Shown here piece after piece: positions 54,864 through 64,000 of a stretch of DNA of 64,000 nucleotides. Every line of letters begins with the position of its first letter. The stretch's first letter is position 1. The translations under genes were made by a program, and so were the position numbers. Origin of the DNA: Bromus sterilis (taxonomy: Eukaryota; Streptophyta; Magnoliopsida; Poales; Poaceae); contig OX465597.1 of NCBI GenBank assembly GCA_950022295.1, positions 58,949,016-59,013,015 on the forward strand, in the 5' to 3' direction. The notes beneath the pieces were generated by a model. That model was not told the origin of the DNA and did not search any database. It saw nothing but the letters and a program-made list of their open reading frames with translations.

Positions 54864-55530
54864 CGAATAACTCCTCGGGGGTGGCTGCTGTGAGCGAGCC
54901 CCCGAGTACCAATTTTCAGGTCGCAAGAGCGAATAATGCCTCGGGGGGTGGCTTCTGTGAGCGAGCCCCCGAGTGCCAATATTCAGGTCGCAAGAGCGAA
55001 TAACGCCTCGGGGGGTGGCTTCTGCTAGCGATCCCCTGAGTGCCAATTTTGAAGTCGCGTAAGCGAATAACGCCTCGGGGGTGGCTTCTCCGAGCGAGCC
55101 CCCGAGTGCCAATTTTGATGTCGTGTAAGAGAATAACGCCTCGGGGGGTGGCTTCTGCGAGCGAGCCCCCGAGTGCCGATTTTGAAGTAGCGTAAGAGAA
55201 TAACGCCTCAGGGGGTGGCTTCTGCGAACGAGCCCCCGAGTGCCAATTTTCAAGTCGCGTAAGCGAATAACGCCTCAGGGGGTGGCTTCTGCGAGCGAGC
55301 CCTCGAGTGCCAATTTTCAAGTCGCGTAAGCGAATAACGCCTCGGCGGGTGGCTTCTGCGAGCCATCCCCCGAGTGCCAATTTTCAAGTCGCATAAGCGA
55401 ATAACGCCTCGGGGGGTGGCTTCTACGAGCGAGCCCCTGAGTGCCAATTTTCAAGTCGCGTAAGCGAATAACGCCTCAGGGGGTGGCTTCTGCGAGCGAA
55501 CCCCCGAGTGCCAATTTTCAGGTCGCGTAA
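54864..55530. repeat. 67-bp minisatellite, ten units
   Basis: The block (C/A)GAATAA recurs at 54864, 54930, 54997, 55064, 55130, 55197, 55264, 55331, 55398 and 55465, that is every 66-67 bases. Each unit carries an inverted repeat CTCGGGGG / CCCCCGAG separated by about 20 bases, and a CCCCCGAGTGCC core identical to the L polypurine tract. Minus-strand frames stay open across the array in all three frames because the unit lacks stops. They are not called as genes. Confidence 0.92.
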
Positions 55531-55649
55531 GTGCTTTTTTGGAAAAATACTAGCAATATCTTTCCTCTTGTTCTTACACGAGCGAGGTGTTGAAGACAAC
55601 CTTTTATTTGGGTCGATGGCTTGATAGCCCTAAGCAAGTAAACTTGCTG
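55531..55649. other. Spacer between minisatellite and protease of L
   Basis: 119 bases with no feature. In a full TAT element RT, RNase H and integrase would begin in this region, so the deletion of pol lies here. Confidence 0.5.
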
Positions 55650-56203
55650 CTAAGATAACTTGATTATTCGATGCCGTCGAGTCCTCTGGTTTCTACTTTG
55701 GCCTCTAAGGGAGTGCTTCTTCTTTTGGGGCTGTTCTGCGGTATAGAAGTGGTCCAAAGGTTTCTGATATCTTGTGGAACTCTCTGTCGCGTCGATCGGA
55801 TCTGATGAAGTTGCCGCTGATTGTGATGACACCACGCGGGCCTGGCATCTTGAGCTTGAGGTAGGCGTAGTGTGGTACTGCCATGAAGCGTGAGAAGGCT
55901 GGTCGGCCGAGGATGGCGTGGTACTATGATTTCCAGTCAACCACTTCAAAGTCTAGCATCTCCTTGTGCAAGTTGCTTGCATTGACGAAGACGACTTCAA
56001 GGTTTATTTTCCCAAGGGGGTAGACTGCTTTTCCTGGCATGATTCCGTGGAAGGTTGTGCCTGAATTCTTTATTGCTGAATGTTGGATGAGCATTTCTTC
56101 CAGGGTTTTGGTGAATATGATGTTGATTCCGCTGCCGCCGTCCATGAAGACTCGCGACATGTTGTAGTTTTCGATTCTTGCCTCCAGTACCAGTGCGGCG
56201 TTG
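55650..56203 (-). pseudogene. L protease, C-terminal part
   Basis: On the minus strand this continues from 57874 after solo LTR A3. It has the aspartic protease active site F-M-D-G-G-S-G-I-N-I-I near 56140, then G-I-M-P-G-K-A-V-Y-P-L-G, and after a stop near 55925 the I-L-G-R-P-A-F-S region with K-M-P-G-P-R-G-V-I-T-I that precedes RT in TAT elements. It ends without any RT motif. The frame is broken by stops and by A3. Confidence 0.85.
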
Positions 56204-57873
56204 ATACGTCCAAAACGTATCTATAATTTCTGCTTGCTCCATGCCTCTTTTGTGTGATATTGCTATGATATTGATGAACTTCCAGACACTTTTGATCATA
56301 TTTGGACTAACCTATTAACTCAGTGCACCCCTGTGCCAGTTCCTGTTTTCTGCTGTTTTTCTATTTCAGGTTTCCCCCTTATTAAAAGTACCAGAAAAAT
56401 TCCCGGAAAAATATAGGAAAAAACAGCGTACCGGAAGCTTTGCGAAGAGCCCGAGAGGGGCCATAGGGGAGCCAGGGGGGCCAGGCGGCCAGAGGGCGCG
56501 GCCAGGCCCCTGGCCGCGCCAGGGGGGCGCCTGGAGCCCCTGGCCCACCTCTGGATGCCCCCTTTCGCCTATTTATTCCCCGTTACGATAAACCCTCGGG
56601 GACGGAACCCTTTTTCACGATCTCTCCTCTGTTCTGCCGCCTCCGCGCTTCCAAGATCGGGAGCACCAGAAGACCTCTTCCCGGCACCCTGCCGGAGGGA
56701 GGAATCACCTCCGGGAGCTTCTCCACCACCATGGATGCTTCCCGGATGAACCGTGAGTAGTCCACCTTGGACCATGGGTCCATGATCAGTAGCTATGTGA
56801 TGTTCTCCTCCCCTCTTTGTTCTTCATGGATTAGACCTGATGAGCTTCCCTACATGATCGAGGCACATATGTAATCTTTCTGCTGTTGTTATGCTGAGTT
56901 TGCTGGGATCCGATGGATTATGAGATTATGTTCAGATTGTGATTGAGTTATATATTTGATTCTCTTCTTTTATATTTATGTTCTTGAGTAACTCTTGCAT
57001 GTTCTCCGTTGTTGTTTATTGCTTTGGCCAAGTAGTAGGTAGTGACTCCAAGAGGGAGCGTTATGCATTATTGTGGGTTCATGCCCCCCGATGACTAGCT
57101 CGAGTGACAGAAACATGAGTTTAGGGGATGTGATGTTGCCACAAGGGGGAAAACAACGGTGCTTGTACTTGCGGGTGCAAGGATTGTTTACTTTACGCAA
57201 AGTTCTTTAATGGAGTTGTCTGTTGCTTTGAGTTTACACTTTGGGTGGGATTCACAACTTAATACCAGCGAGATGTTCTGGATAGATATCTCAAGGTGGA
57301 TGATTAGTGGGTAGATGCAGATGGATTTCGGTCTACTTGTCTTGCCGTACCGCCCGTGCTTTTGAGCCTCTTCATTTCTGTTTTGCACAATTAGCATTGG
57401 TTTGCGCACATAATCCTGTCAATTGCCCAGCTGTAATTTGTTTACCTCGCATGGCTATTTTATCGTCTTTAGGGAGAGAGACATCACTAGTGAACATCAT
57501 GGGACCCCGGTCCATATCAACAATACTGTTTACACCTTCAATTTACTTTCAGTATTTACTTTTCCGTAGCTATCACTATCATTATTATCCCGTGTGTTTT
57601 ATCCTTTGTAAACAACAAGGCCGGTGGAATTGACAACTCCTCTGTACTCGTTGGGAGAAAAGCTATCTGTTGTGTGTGCAGGTCCAGGTGAAGTTAGCAA
57701 TCCTTAGATTGTCAACAACGCCAATTGTTCACTTCACCACCTACTTGTATCTGTTGGAGTCCTCCTGGACGATACTCAACCTTAGCATTTTTGCTAAGGT
57801 AAATTTGCCGCTATCTACATCTCACCTTCCACTTGGGGTAACCAACGGGGGCGAGAAGTTATCTCGTGTATCA
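56204..57873 (+). mobile_element. A3: solo LTR of the A family (1670 bp), TSD GGCGT
   Basis: It starts TGATACGTCC and ends GTGTATCA. GGCGT at 56199-56203 is repeated at 57874-57878. The TATA-like box TATTTAT lies at about 56570. No internal region is present. It splits the L protease frame, which rejoins across it. Confidence 0.94.
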
Positions 57874-58217
57874 GGCGTGTCCTGGACGCAGGATGGCTGG
57901 AGGGTGGTCTTCTCGGGAGAAGGTGATGTCCGTTTCTGACCCGCGTAGGTATTCTGGGATGGCGGGGTGTGAGGAGGTTGCGGGGAAGACTTGTCTGGTG
58001 ACCTTCTTTTGCTGCCTGTTTGATGGTCTTCCTTCTTGGATCATATAGATTCGTCTGTGTGCTTCTGGGTATCTTTCTTCTTCGTTGGGTGTTGAGTGCC
58101 GCTCCTGGATGGCTGCCACCTATCTTGCTGGTGTGGCGGGTGCGGGTGGTGCATCGTGGGCGATTGTTCCGACTGTTATGCTTGCAAGAGGCTGTGCAGT
58201 GAAGCGTCTGCAGTTTC
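57874..58217 (-). pseudogene. L Gag-protease boundary and protease N-terminus
   Basis: The minus-strand frame 58119-57874 reads I-T-F-S-R-E-D-H-P-P-A-I near its end, the conserved lead-in to the TAT protease, and joins the active-site part at 56203. The segment 58217-58120 lies between gag and protease and is shifted in frame. Confidence 0.8.
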
Positions 58218-59435
58218 TTAGGGTGTGTCCGATCTCAGCTCTCCGCGTTCGTTTTTTAACCCATGAAGTGTGCAGGGCCCATCGAGATGTTCCTTGGCTG
58301 AGCGGTACGCTCGGATGTCGTCTCGTGGCTGTCTTGATCTCCAGTCTCTTTTCTGGACCTGGCGTGCTTCTTCTTGTTTGTCCCTCCGTTGCATTCTGTT
58401 GTCGTCTCGGTGTCTTCCTTCTCTATCGTCTGGGAAGCCGGCTGCTACCATATCGGGTCCTCTGTCGTCGTAGAAGTTACGCCTGGGGTGCTTTTTCCTT
58501 CTATCGTACCCTCTATCTCCTGTGTAGTAGTCGTAGTCGCGCTCTGGTTGTGCTGACTGGATTTCTGACTCGTTTCTAATGGGGTCTTCTCCGTCGGCCC
58601 AGTTGTTGGCTTGTTCTAATAATCGCGCGAGTGTTCGGACCTTCATCTGCCCGAGTTGCTCTTTGAAGTCGATGCGTTGTAGGCCTCTTCTGAATGCGTC
58701 GATCGCTCTTTCGTACGATATGTCCTCAGCTGAATTTTTGAGCATGGTCCATTGCTGGATGTATGCTCGCAGGGACTCTCTGGTTCCTTGCCTACAGGAT
58801 CTTAACTCTTCGATTGATGCTGGCCGTTTGTAGATGGACTTGAAATTCTCGATGAAGGCGCTGCAAAACTGCTTCCAGGAACTGATCAATCCTCGTGGTA
58901 GGTTCTTCAACCAGTGTCGCGCCGAGCTTTCGAGCATGAGTTGTACGTACTGCATTATCGTGATATTGGTTCCTCGTTGGAACTTGACGATTTTTAGGTA
59001 GTCATCGAGCCATGCCTCTAGTTCTTCGAGTCCGTCGTACTTGTGCGTTGTGGAGTTTAGTTTGAAACCCTTCGGCATCCGCGTCTCGCGTATGGACCGC
59101 GTGAAGCATAATGCGCCGCATGGTTCTATGTCTTCGTCGGATGCGAGCTCGTCTGAGTACTCTTCGCGGGCTGCGCGTCTGCGTCTTCCGCTGTTGATTT
59201 TGTTCTGTGTGATGTCGTCACGTGCGTCTCATCGATTGCTGCGTCGGTTGTCGTTGTCGTCCCTGTCATGGTCTTTGCTTCTGTTTGAGTGCCTGCGCCG
59301 GTCGTCGTTGTTGTCTTCTTCGTCGGCATCCGCTGAGCTGGGGTCCATGTCCGGTGTCTGCTCGCGAGGCGCTCGTCTTGTGCTTGCTTTTTTGGGTGCC
59401 GAGGCAATGATGGCGTCCTTCATCACCTTGAGTGC
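58218..59435 (-). pseudogene. L Gag (retrotransposon gag domain)
   Basis: The open part, 59078-58218 (286 codons), begins M-P-K-G-F-K-L and carries the gag domain: L-M-L-E-S-S-A-R-H-W-L-K-N-L-P, S-S-W-K-Q-F-C-S-A-F-I-E-N-F, and L-R-A-Y-I-Q-Q-W. The C-terminal third is rich in R, D and E, suited to RNA binding. No clear zinc knuckle is seen. Coding content upstream to 59435 reads C-F-T-R-S-I-R-E-T-R just before the Met, so the true start lies further upstream and the Met at 59078 is internal. B cuts the 5' end at 59436. Gag would form the particle for packaging. Confidence 0.86.
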
Positions 59436-60558
59436 TGATAACCCACAACTGCAGGGGATCGAGATAGTCTTCGCGGGTAAGAATAACCCAATTTATTGAT
59501 TCGACTCAAGGGGAGCCAAAGAATATCCACCAGCTTTAATAGTGGAGTTGTCAATTCCACCGCACCTGAGATACACTTACTTGCAACAAGATATTAATAG
59601 TAACTGCGATATGGAAGTGATGATAGCAACGGTAATAGTGGTGGTGAAACAGTAATAGTAAAACAGCGAAAGTAAACAACTAGTAACCAGCAGAATTAAA
59701 AACAATGTAGGCTAGGGAGATGGATGGTTGGACGCTGCATGGATAAGACACATCATGTATTTAACTTGGGGCAAGGCACACCGAAAAGCAATGATCATCT
59801 AGGCATAAATCAAACATCAGGCATGTATCTCACAGGTAGTTGTACGTGCTTGCAATAAGAACTTGCACAACATCTTTTCTCCTACCATCCCGCTACGAAC
59901 GGGCCAAAAGGAACTTATGGAGATTAAGGTGCTCCTGTCAAAGAGCACCGGAACAAAGCATTAACAATCAATGGATACATGGAATCCTCAAATTATAGTC
60001 CATCCCCTTTGGTGTCCCAAGCTGTCACCTTTGGGATCGCCGGTTCCGGACTATAACAGGTGCATACAACTCATAGATAGGATCAAGAACACAAATATAA
60101 TCATGAAAACACATAGGGTTCAGATCTGAAATCATGGCACTCGAGCCCAAAGTGACAAGCATTAAGAGCAACAAGTCGAAGCAAAGATGATAAACAACAA
60201 TCTAGATGATAGGCAACATGCCCCCAACAATCTGATAAACTATTACATGATCTAAATCATCCAATCCCTACCATCGCCTTTGCCTACAGCAGGGAATTAC
60301 TCACACGGATGGAGAAGTCATGGAGGGAGGATGGAGTGGCGATGATGATGACGATGGCGATGATCTCCCCTCTCCGGAGGCAAAAACAGCCTCCAGATTA
60401 TTCCTCCCGGAGAAGAACAGAGGGTGGCGGCGGCTCCGTGACGAGAATTGGGAAAACGACTTCTGTTTCGGGGTTTCTCCGTCACGGGAATAAATAGGAG
60501 CTTCGGTAGGGCACCAGAGGAACGGGGAGTCCCCCAGGCGGCCAGAGGGCGCGACCCC
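59436..60558 (-). repeat. B: LTR of another Athila-like family, right end cut by T
   Basis: It begins TGATAACCCAC, the reverse of an LTR end, and holds the same layout as the A LTRs in reverse: a GGAGTTGTCAATTCCACC segment, GC-rich part (60300-60556) and a minus-strand start box near a CGTCACGGGAATAAAT stretch (60480-60498). Left flank AGTGC (59431-59435) is the predicted TSD. T begins before the LTR's own start is reached. No coding sequence is present. The orientation rests on similarity of layout. Confidence 0.6.
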
Positions 60559-63500
60559 TGTAAGGCCCGATATGCGGTACTGTTTCAGATTCGGACGTTT
60601 CCGCCCGAACCCGAGGACGAAGCACATATCGGACCCACCGCGACATATGACAAAGCCATATGCCCCGGATTTCCAACATGATATCACAACATTACAGATA
60701 CAAGGATACAACATCTCATACAATCGGCATACAACTGCCTCAAATATAATACAACAGCGGAAGATACATGTTTGAGTACAGACTACAAGCAAATGCCTAG
60801 TGGCAAAGAGAAAAGCATCGATCCCATAACCACACGGGTCCAGGCCGTCCGCCGGGATCCGCCTAACTAGTCGTCGTCGAGCCTCCACGTGAAACGTCGA
60901 TCACCATACCTGTTGTCGATCAGAACCCTGAAAAGAGTTTGGGGGTGGTATCATGAGTACAGAGGTACTCAGCATCCAACTGTAGTGGTCATCTGACCCA
61001 GCAAGGACTTCATCACTCGTCATTCTAGGACAACTAGTAGTTTACGGTAAGGAAGGGGTAAGTGGTGAGGTTGCTGCCGCACTAGCATTTATGAAGTGGC
61101 TAACGATCTAGAGAGTAAGATAAGAAGCCAAGCATTCGATGAGGAATCGCCTCCAACAAGTCTTGCTATCAACTACTTACGCATACATAACACCTACCCT
61201 ATCCTTGTCCTCCTCTTCGCATCCCGACGAAGAAGAAGCGGTCAAGGCACACGCACACGTTGATCAAGTTATTTTAAGATATCTCAGTTGTTGTTGTCTA
61301 TGAACAGGACGTAGGTCTCAAGTCGTCCATAACCGTGGACACGGCTTCTCGAAAAGATTTAACCCTGCAGGGGTGTACCAACTGCCCATTACGAGGCTCC
61401 GCACGCACGTCCATCACTCTCAGTTGCTACCCATCATAGGTAACCATTTTATGATTTAGTTCCAAGAGATCCGAAACGACAGGTCCCTCTAACTAACAAC
61501 GAACAAATCCGGGTGGCCCCCGGTGAGTCGACATCCAGCTCAGGAGCCGGCCGCTCTCTCGATCTGGTCTCTACCGTCTGTCTCGGGTTTGGATAGCCGG
61601 TTCATCGCACATTGGGATAACCGGGTCCTCAGCCGGACAAAGTGGGCCAGCAAGGGAACTATGTCCTCACTGGTCCGGGGTGTTTTGAAAAGACATCTGC
61701 AAGGAGCTACCCGACAGATGTATATGCATGTTTTCAAATGGTAAATCAGCTTGGGCCACCACTAGAAATGTTTGAAGCTAGATAGGTAAGAAAAGGGGAC
61801 CCCATAAAATCCCACATGCGGTTAGGCAAGCTCAGTCTTAAAACCAATACCCGGAACTCGGATCCTAGGTGACTTGAATGGAACAAAGCGTCGGGGCGGG
61901 ATAGCCTAGACCTTCCATCCTTCGTCGAATATAGTCAACATTTATAATAATCATATCATCAACAACAATAATAATAATGTGATATCCCAAACCAAGGAGT
62001 AACAGGATAACATCGTAGCATCCTAAGCATGCATACTAAGCAGGGGCTGAGCAACGAGCAATAGTAACATAGCAGTACATGGTTTGCTGGGAAGGGACAT
62101 GGCTGTATCGGTTTAAAAGAGGTTGTAAACATGTGGTAGGATCAAACATCGAGCCTAACTTATACTAGCATGCAAACCTCTGGTTGAAATAGAATGGATC
62201 ATAAGTAATGCAAGTCCTTTCCTGTTGATAAGTCGGGTTCCGAAGGTGTAGTCGATCGCAAGCTCGCATCGTCTCCGAGAGGTACCCGCGGAGCACACAA
62301 GAAGTAAACACTGGAAAGCAATCAACGGTGCACCACTATTACTACGGAGCAATACAAGAGCAAGCATCAACAAGAAGTAACACGAGACATCGCACCTACC
62401 GTCGAGAGCGGTTACTAACGATTTAAGTGGAGTACTCGTCACACACGACGATACCGCACGTTTACGGTGGTTCAAGTTGCTTAGCTACAGGTGACCAAAC
62501 AACGGTTATTAACATGGCAACTCAAGCAAGCATGGCATAGCACACAAACATGGCAAAAGGTGAAGCACAAAGTAAACTATCTATGCTAGACAATTTAAGT
62601 GGGGCACAATCCTAAACATGGCATAACACTAAGTGTCGCACGATGATTAAAAGATTTTGGTACTGTTCTGTCCTAAACCATATTTTAGGTTGGTTAACAA
62701 CAGCAAACAATATCACAAACACAAAGAACACGAAAAACTAATCAAGTTACATATAAAGAACACCCCAAACGGAGTTACGGTTAAAAAGATACAAGCAAAA
62801 CAATTTATGCACACATGCTGTATAAACAGGGGTAAATCTATATGAAAAAGTGCAGCAACATGACATAGCAATACATGGGATGAAATTAGACATCATGCTT
62901 AACAATATGCAATTGGAATCACTCAATTCCGATGAACGGTTGCGAAGCAATCGTCATCCGAAGTTGCAACAAAATAACAGTTTCAGCAATAGCAGCACAA
63001 CAACATCATGATAGCTACTTTGGAGAAAAAAAGTAAACATGATGCAGCAGGCAAATATGGCATGTGAATGCATGAAACTTAAGTAGAAACATTGCTTAAC
63101 GCAACGCAAAAGGAATCAATGCAATAGGCCTCATGGATTTGTTACAATCATCATGCAAAGTTGCAACAAAATAATAACAGCAGCACAATAACAGGAATTT
63201 AAAGCAATTAACGGCCTGATGCCCTATTCAGCACACAATTACACAATCAAGATGAGCTCAAATGCAAATACTCACAAAAGATGAATTAAAGTACACGCAA
63301 TTCTGAGCAACTTTCGTTTTTGGCGCATCACGATCCGAGCTACGGTTTAACGGGAAATAACGTCGCGAAATTGAATCAGCAGCAATAAAATAAAGACTTA
63401 GCAGAAAAATGAGGTGCTGGAATAATAAAAATAAAAAAATAACAGAAAAAAAAAGGGTTGGGCTCCCACCCAACGGGCCGGCCCAGCTCGGCTGGAGAGG

Positions 63501-64000
63501 TCGGCTCGGCTCGGCTTGGCAGGCCGGCTGGAGTAGGCCGCCTGGGCCGTTCGCTGCTGGGCTGGAGGCGCGGCCCACGTGGGCGTCCCTGCTGGTGGAG
63601 GCGACCGACCGGGGCTGGCCGGTTCGTCCCGAGCCATGGACGGGCGCGGCGGCGCGGTGGCTTGCCGGCCGGCCACCGGCGGCGAGGGAGGCGGGCAGGC
63701 GGCGGTTGGGGCCGGATCCGGGTGCGGCGCGGTGAGATCCGGTCGGTGGTGGTGCTGGCGGGCGACGGGAGGCGAGCTCCAGGGGCCGGCGAGCTCGGTC
63801 TTCGGACGGCCGCGGCCATGGCGGCTCCTTCCATGGCGGTGGCGACCTCGCAGGGGGAGAGAGGGTTAGAGAAGGAGAGATAGGAGGAGAGGGAAGGCGC
63901 GGGAGGAGAGGGAGAGGACCGGCAGGGCGCACGGCCGCGGCGGCTCACCGGCCGGCGGCTGGCAGCACAGCGGCGCCACGGGTGGAGATGGCTCGGGCGC
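60559..64000 (-). repeat. T: LTR of an S-related chromovirus-like family, cut by the window end
   Basis: It begins TGTAAGGCCCG. The order of landmarks (GGACACGGCTTCTCG at 61337, the CCCTGCAGGG palindrome at 61364-61373, AT-rich middle, GC-rich block from 63460) matches the S LTRs in reverse, so I read it as a minus-strand LTR over 3.4 kb long whose start lies right of the window. ACCCC (60554-60558) is the predicted TSD in B. Open frames in the GC-rich block are compositional. Confidence 0.65.

Larger units (their letters stand above)
39143..59435 (-). mobile_element. L: non-autonomous TAT-lineage element with antisense gene and minisatellite, split by A2 and A3
   Basis: On the minus strand the order is gag, protease, a 67-bp minisatellite, an antisense multi-exon gene, a polypurine tract and a 451-bp 3' LTR. 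The gag and protease motifs and the antisense PF04195-like gene match TAT-lineage (RIRE2/Retrosat2-type) gypsy elements. RT, RNase H and integrase are absent. It is interrupted by A2 (42482-52433), A3 (56204-57873) and, before its 5' end, by B at 59436. Its 5' LTR and PBS must lie beyond B and T, outside the window. Confidence 0.8.

Noticed and set aside
54864..55530. CRISPR-like regular spacing
   Set aside because: The 67-bp units are contiguous and similar along their whole length, with no unique spacers and no cas genes. It is a plant minisatellite in a retrotransposon.
58085..58579. 164-codon + strand frame opposite to L gag
   Set aside because: It is the complement of the gag coding strand, has no known domain and is composed of residues expected from reading R/D-rich gag backwards.
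1..64000. A previously undescribed host defence, metabolic or toxin system
   Set aside because: I found no non-transposon gene. All recognisable domains belong to retrotransposons or a CACTA element, and the remaining sequence is LTR or UTR.

Overview
The window is wall-to-wall transposable element sequence, nested several layers deep, from a large grass genome. The element types point to the Triticeae (wheat, barley, rye, Aegilops): a LARD-type element with LTRs over 4 kb, Athila-lineage elements primed by tRNA-Asp, Tekay/Del-type chromoviruses with LTRs of about 3.8-4.1 kb, a TAT-lineage element with an antisense gene, and a CACTA element with GTGGCGCAT subterminal repeats. I see no intact host gene, rRNA, tRNA gene or CRISPR array. 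Family labels here (LARD, A, S, L, B, T) are working names. Assignments rest on motifs, terminal sequences and target-site duplications (TSDs) read by eye.

Left part (1-8212). A non-coding LARD (Sukkula-like, 1-7825) runs on the + strand. It lies inside an LTR of family L (7826-8212), whose right edge lies inside an Athila-type element, A1 (8213-38577, minus strand).

Middle part (8213-38994). A1 encodes only gag and protease. It is split by chromovirus S1 (11593-32526, + strand, TSD TAACA on both sides). S1 itself carries a minus-strand solo LTR, S3 (17363-21315, TSD GAAAC), and the remains of a second, inverted S element, S2 (25825-32297), inside its 3' LTR. A third S solo LTR, S4 (33846-37609, TSD CAATC), sits in the A1 5' LTR. 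A1 as a whole was inserted in an older A-family LTR, A0 (38578-38994).

Right part (39143-64000). A TAT-lineage element, L (39143-59435, minus strand), has short LTRs (451 bp), gag and protease but no RT or integrase. It also has a 67-bp minisatellite and, on the opposite strand, a broken multi-exon gene with a PF04195-like domain. L is interrupted by A2 (42482-52433, both LTRs present, containing a hAT-like MITE and a 2.55-kb CACTA element), by the A-family solo LTR A3 (56204-57873, TSD GGCGT), and at its right end by LTRs of two further families, B (59436-60558) and T (60559 to the window end).

No element here is autonomous. S1 and S2 keep RT, RNase H and integrase but lack gag and protease. 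A1, A2 and L keep gag and protease but lack RT and integrase. The LARD keeps neither. All coding regions carry frameshifts, stops or insertions. The most interesting signals are the shared gag-less structure of S1 and S2, the conserved antisense promoter and splice-donor signals of the S LTRs, the antisense gene and PPT-like minisatellite of L, and an 18-20 base LTR motif shared by three families.
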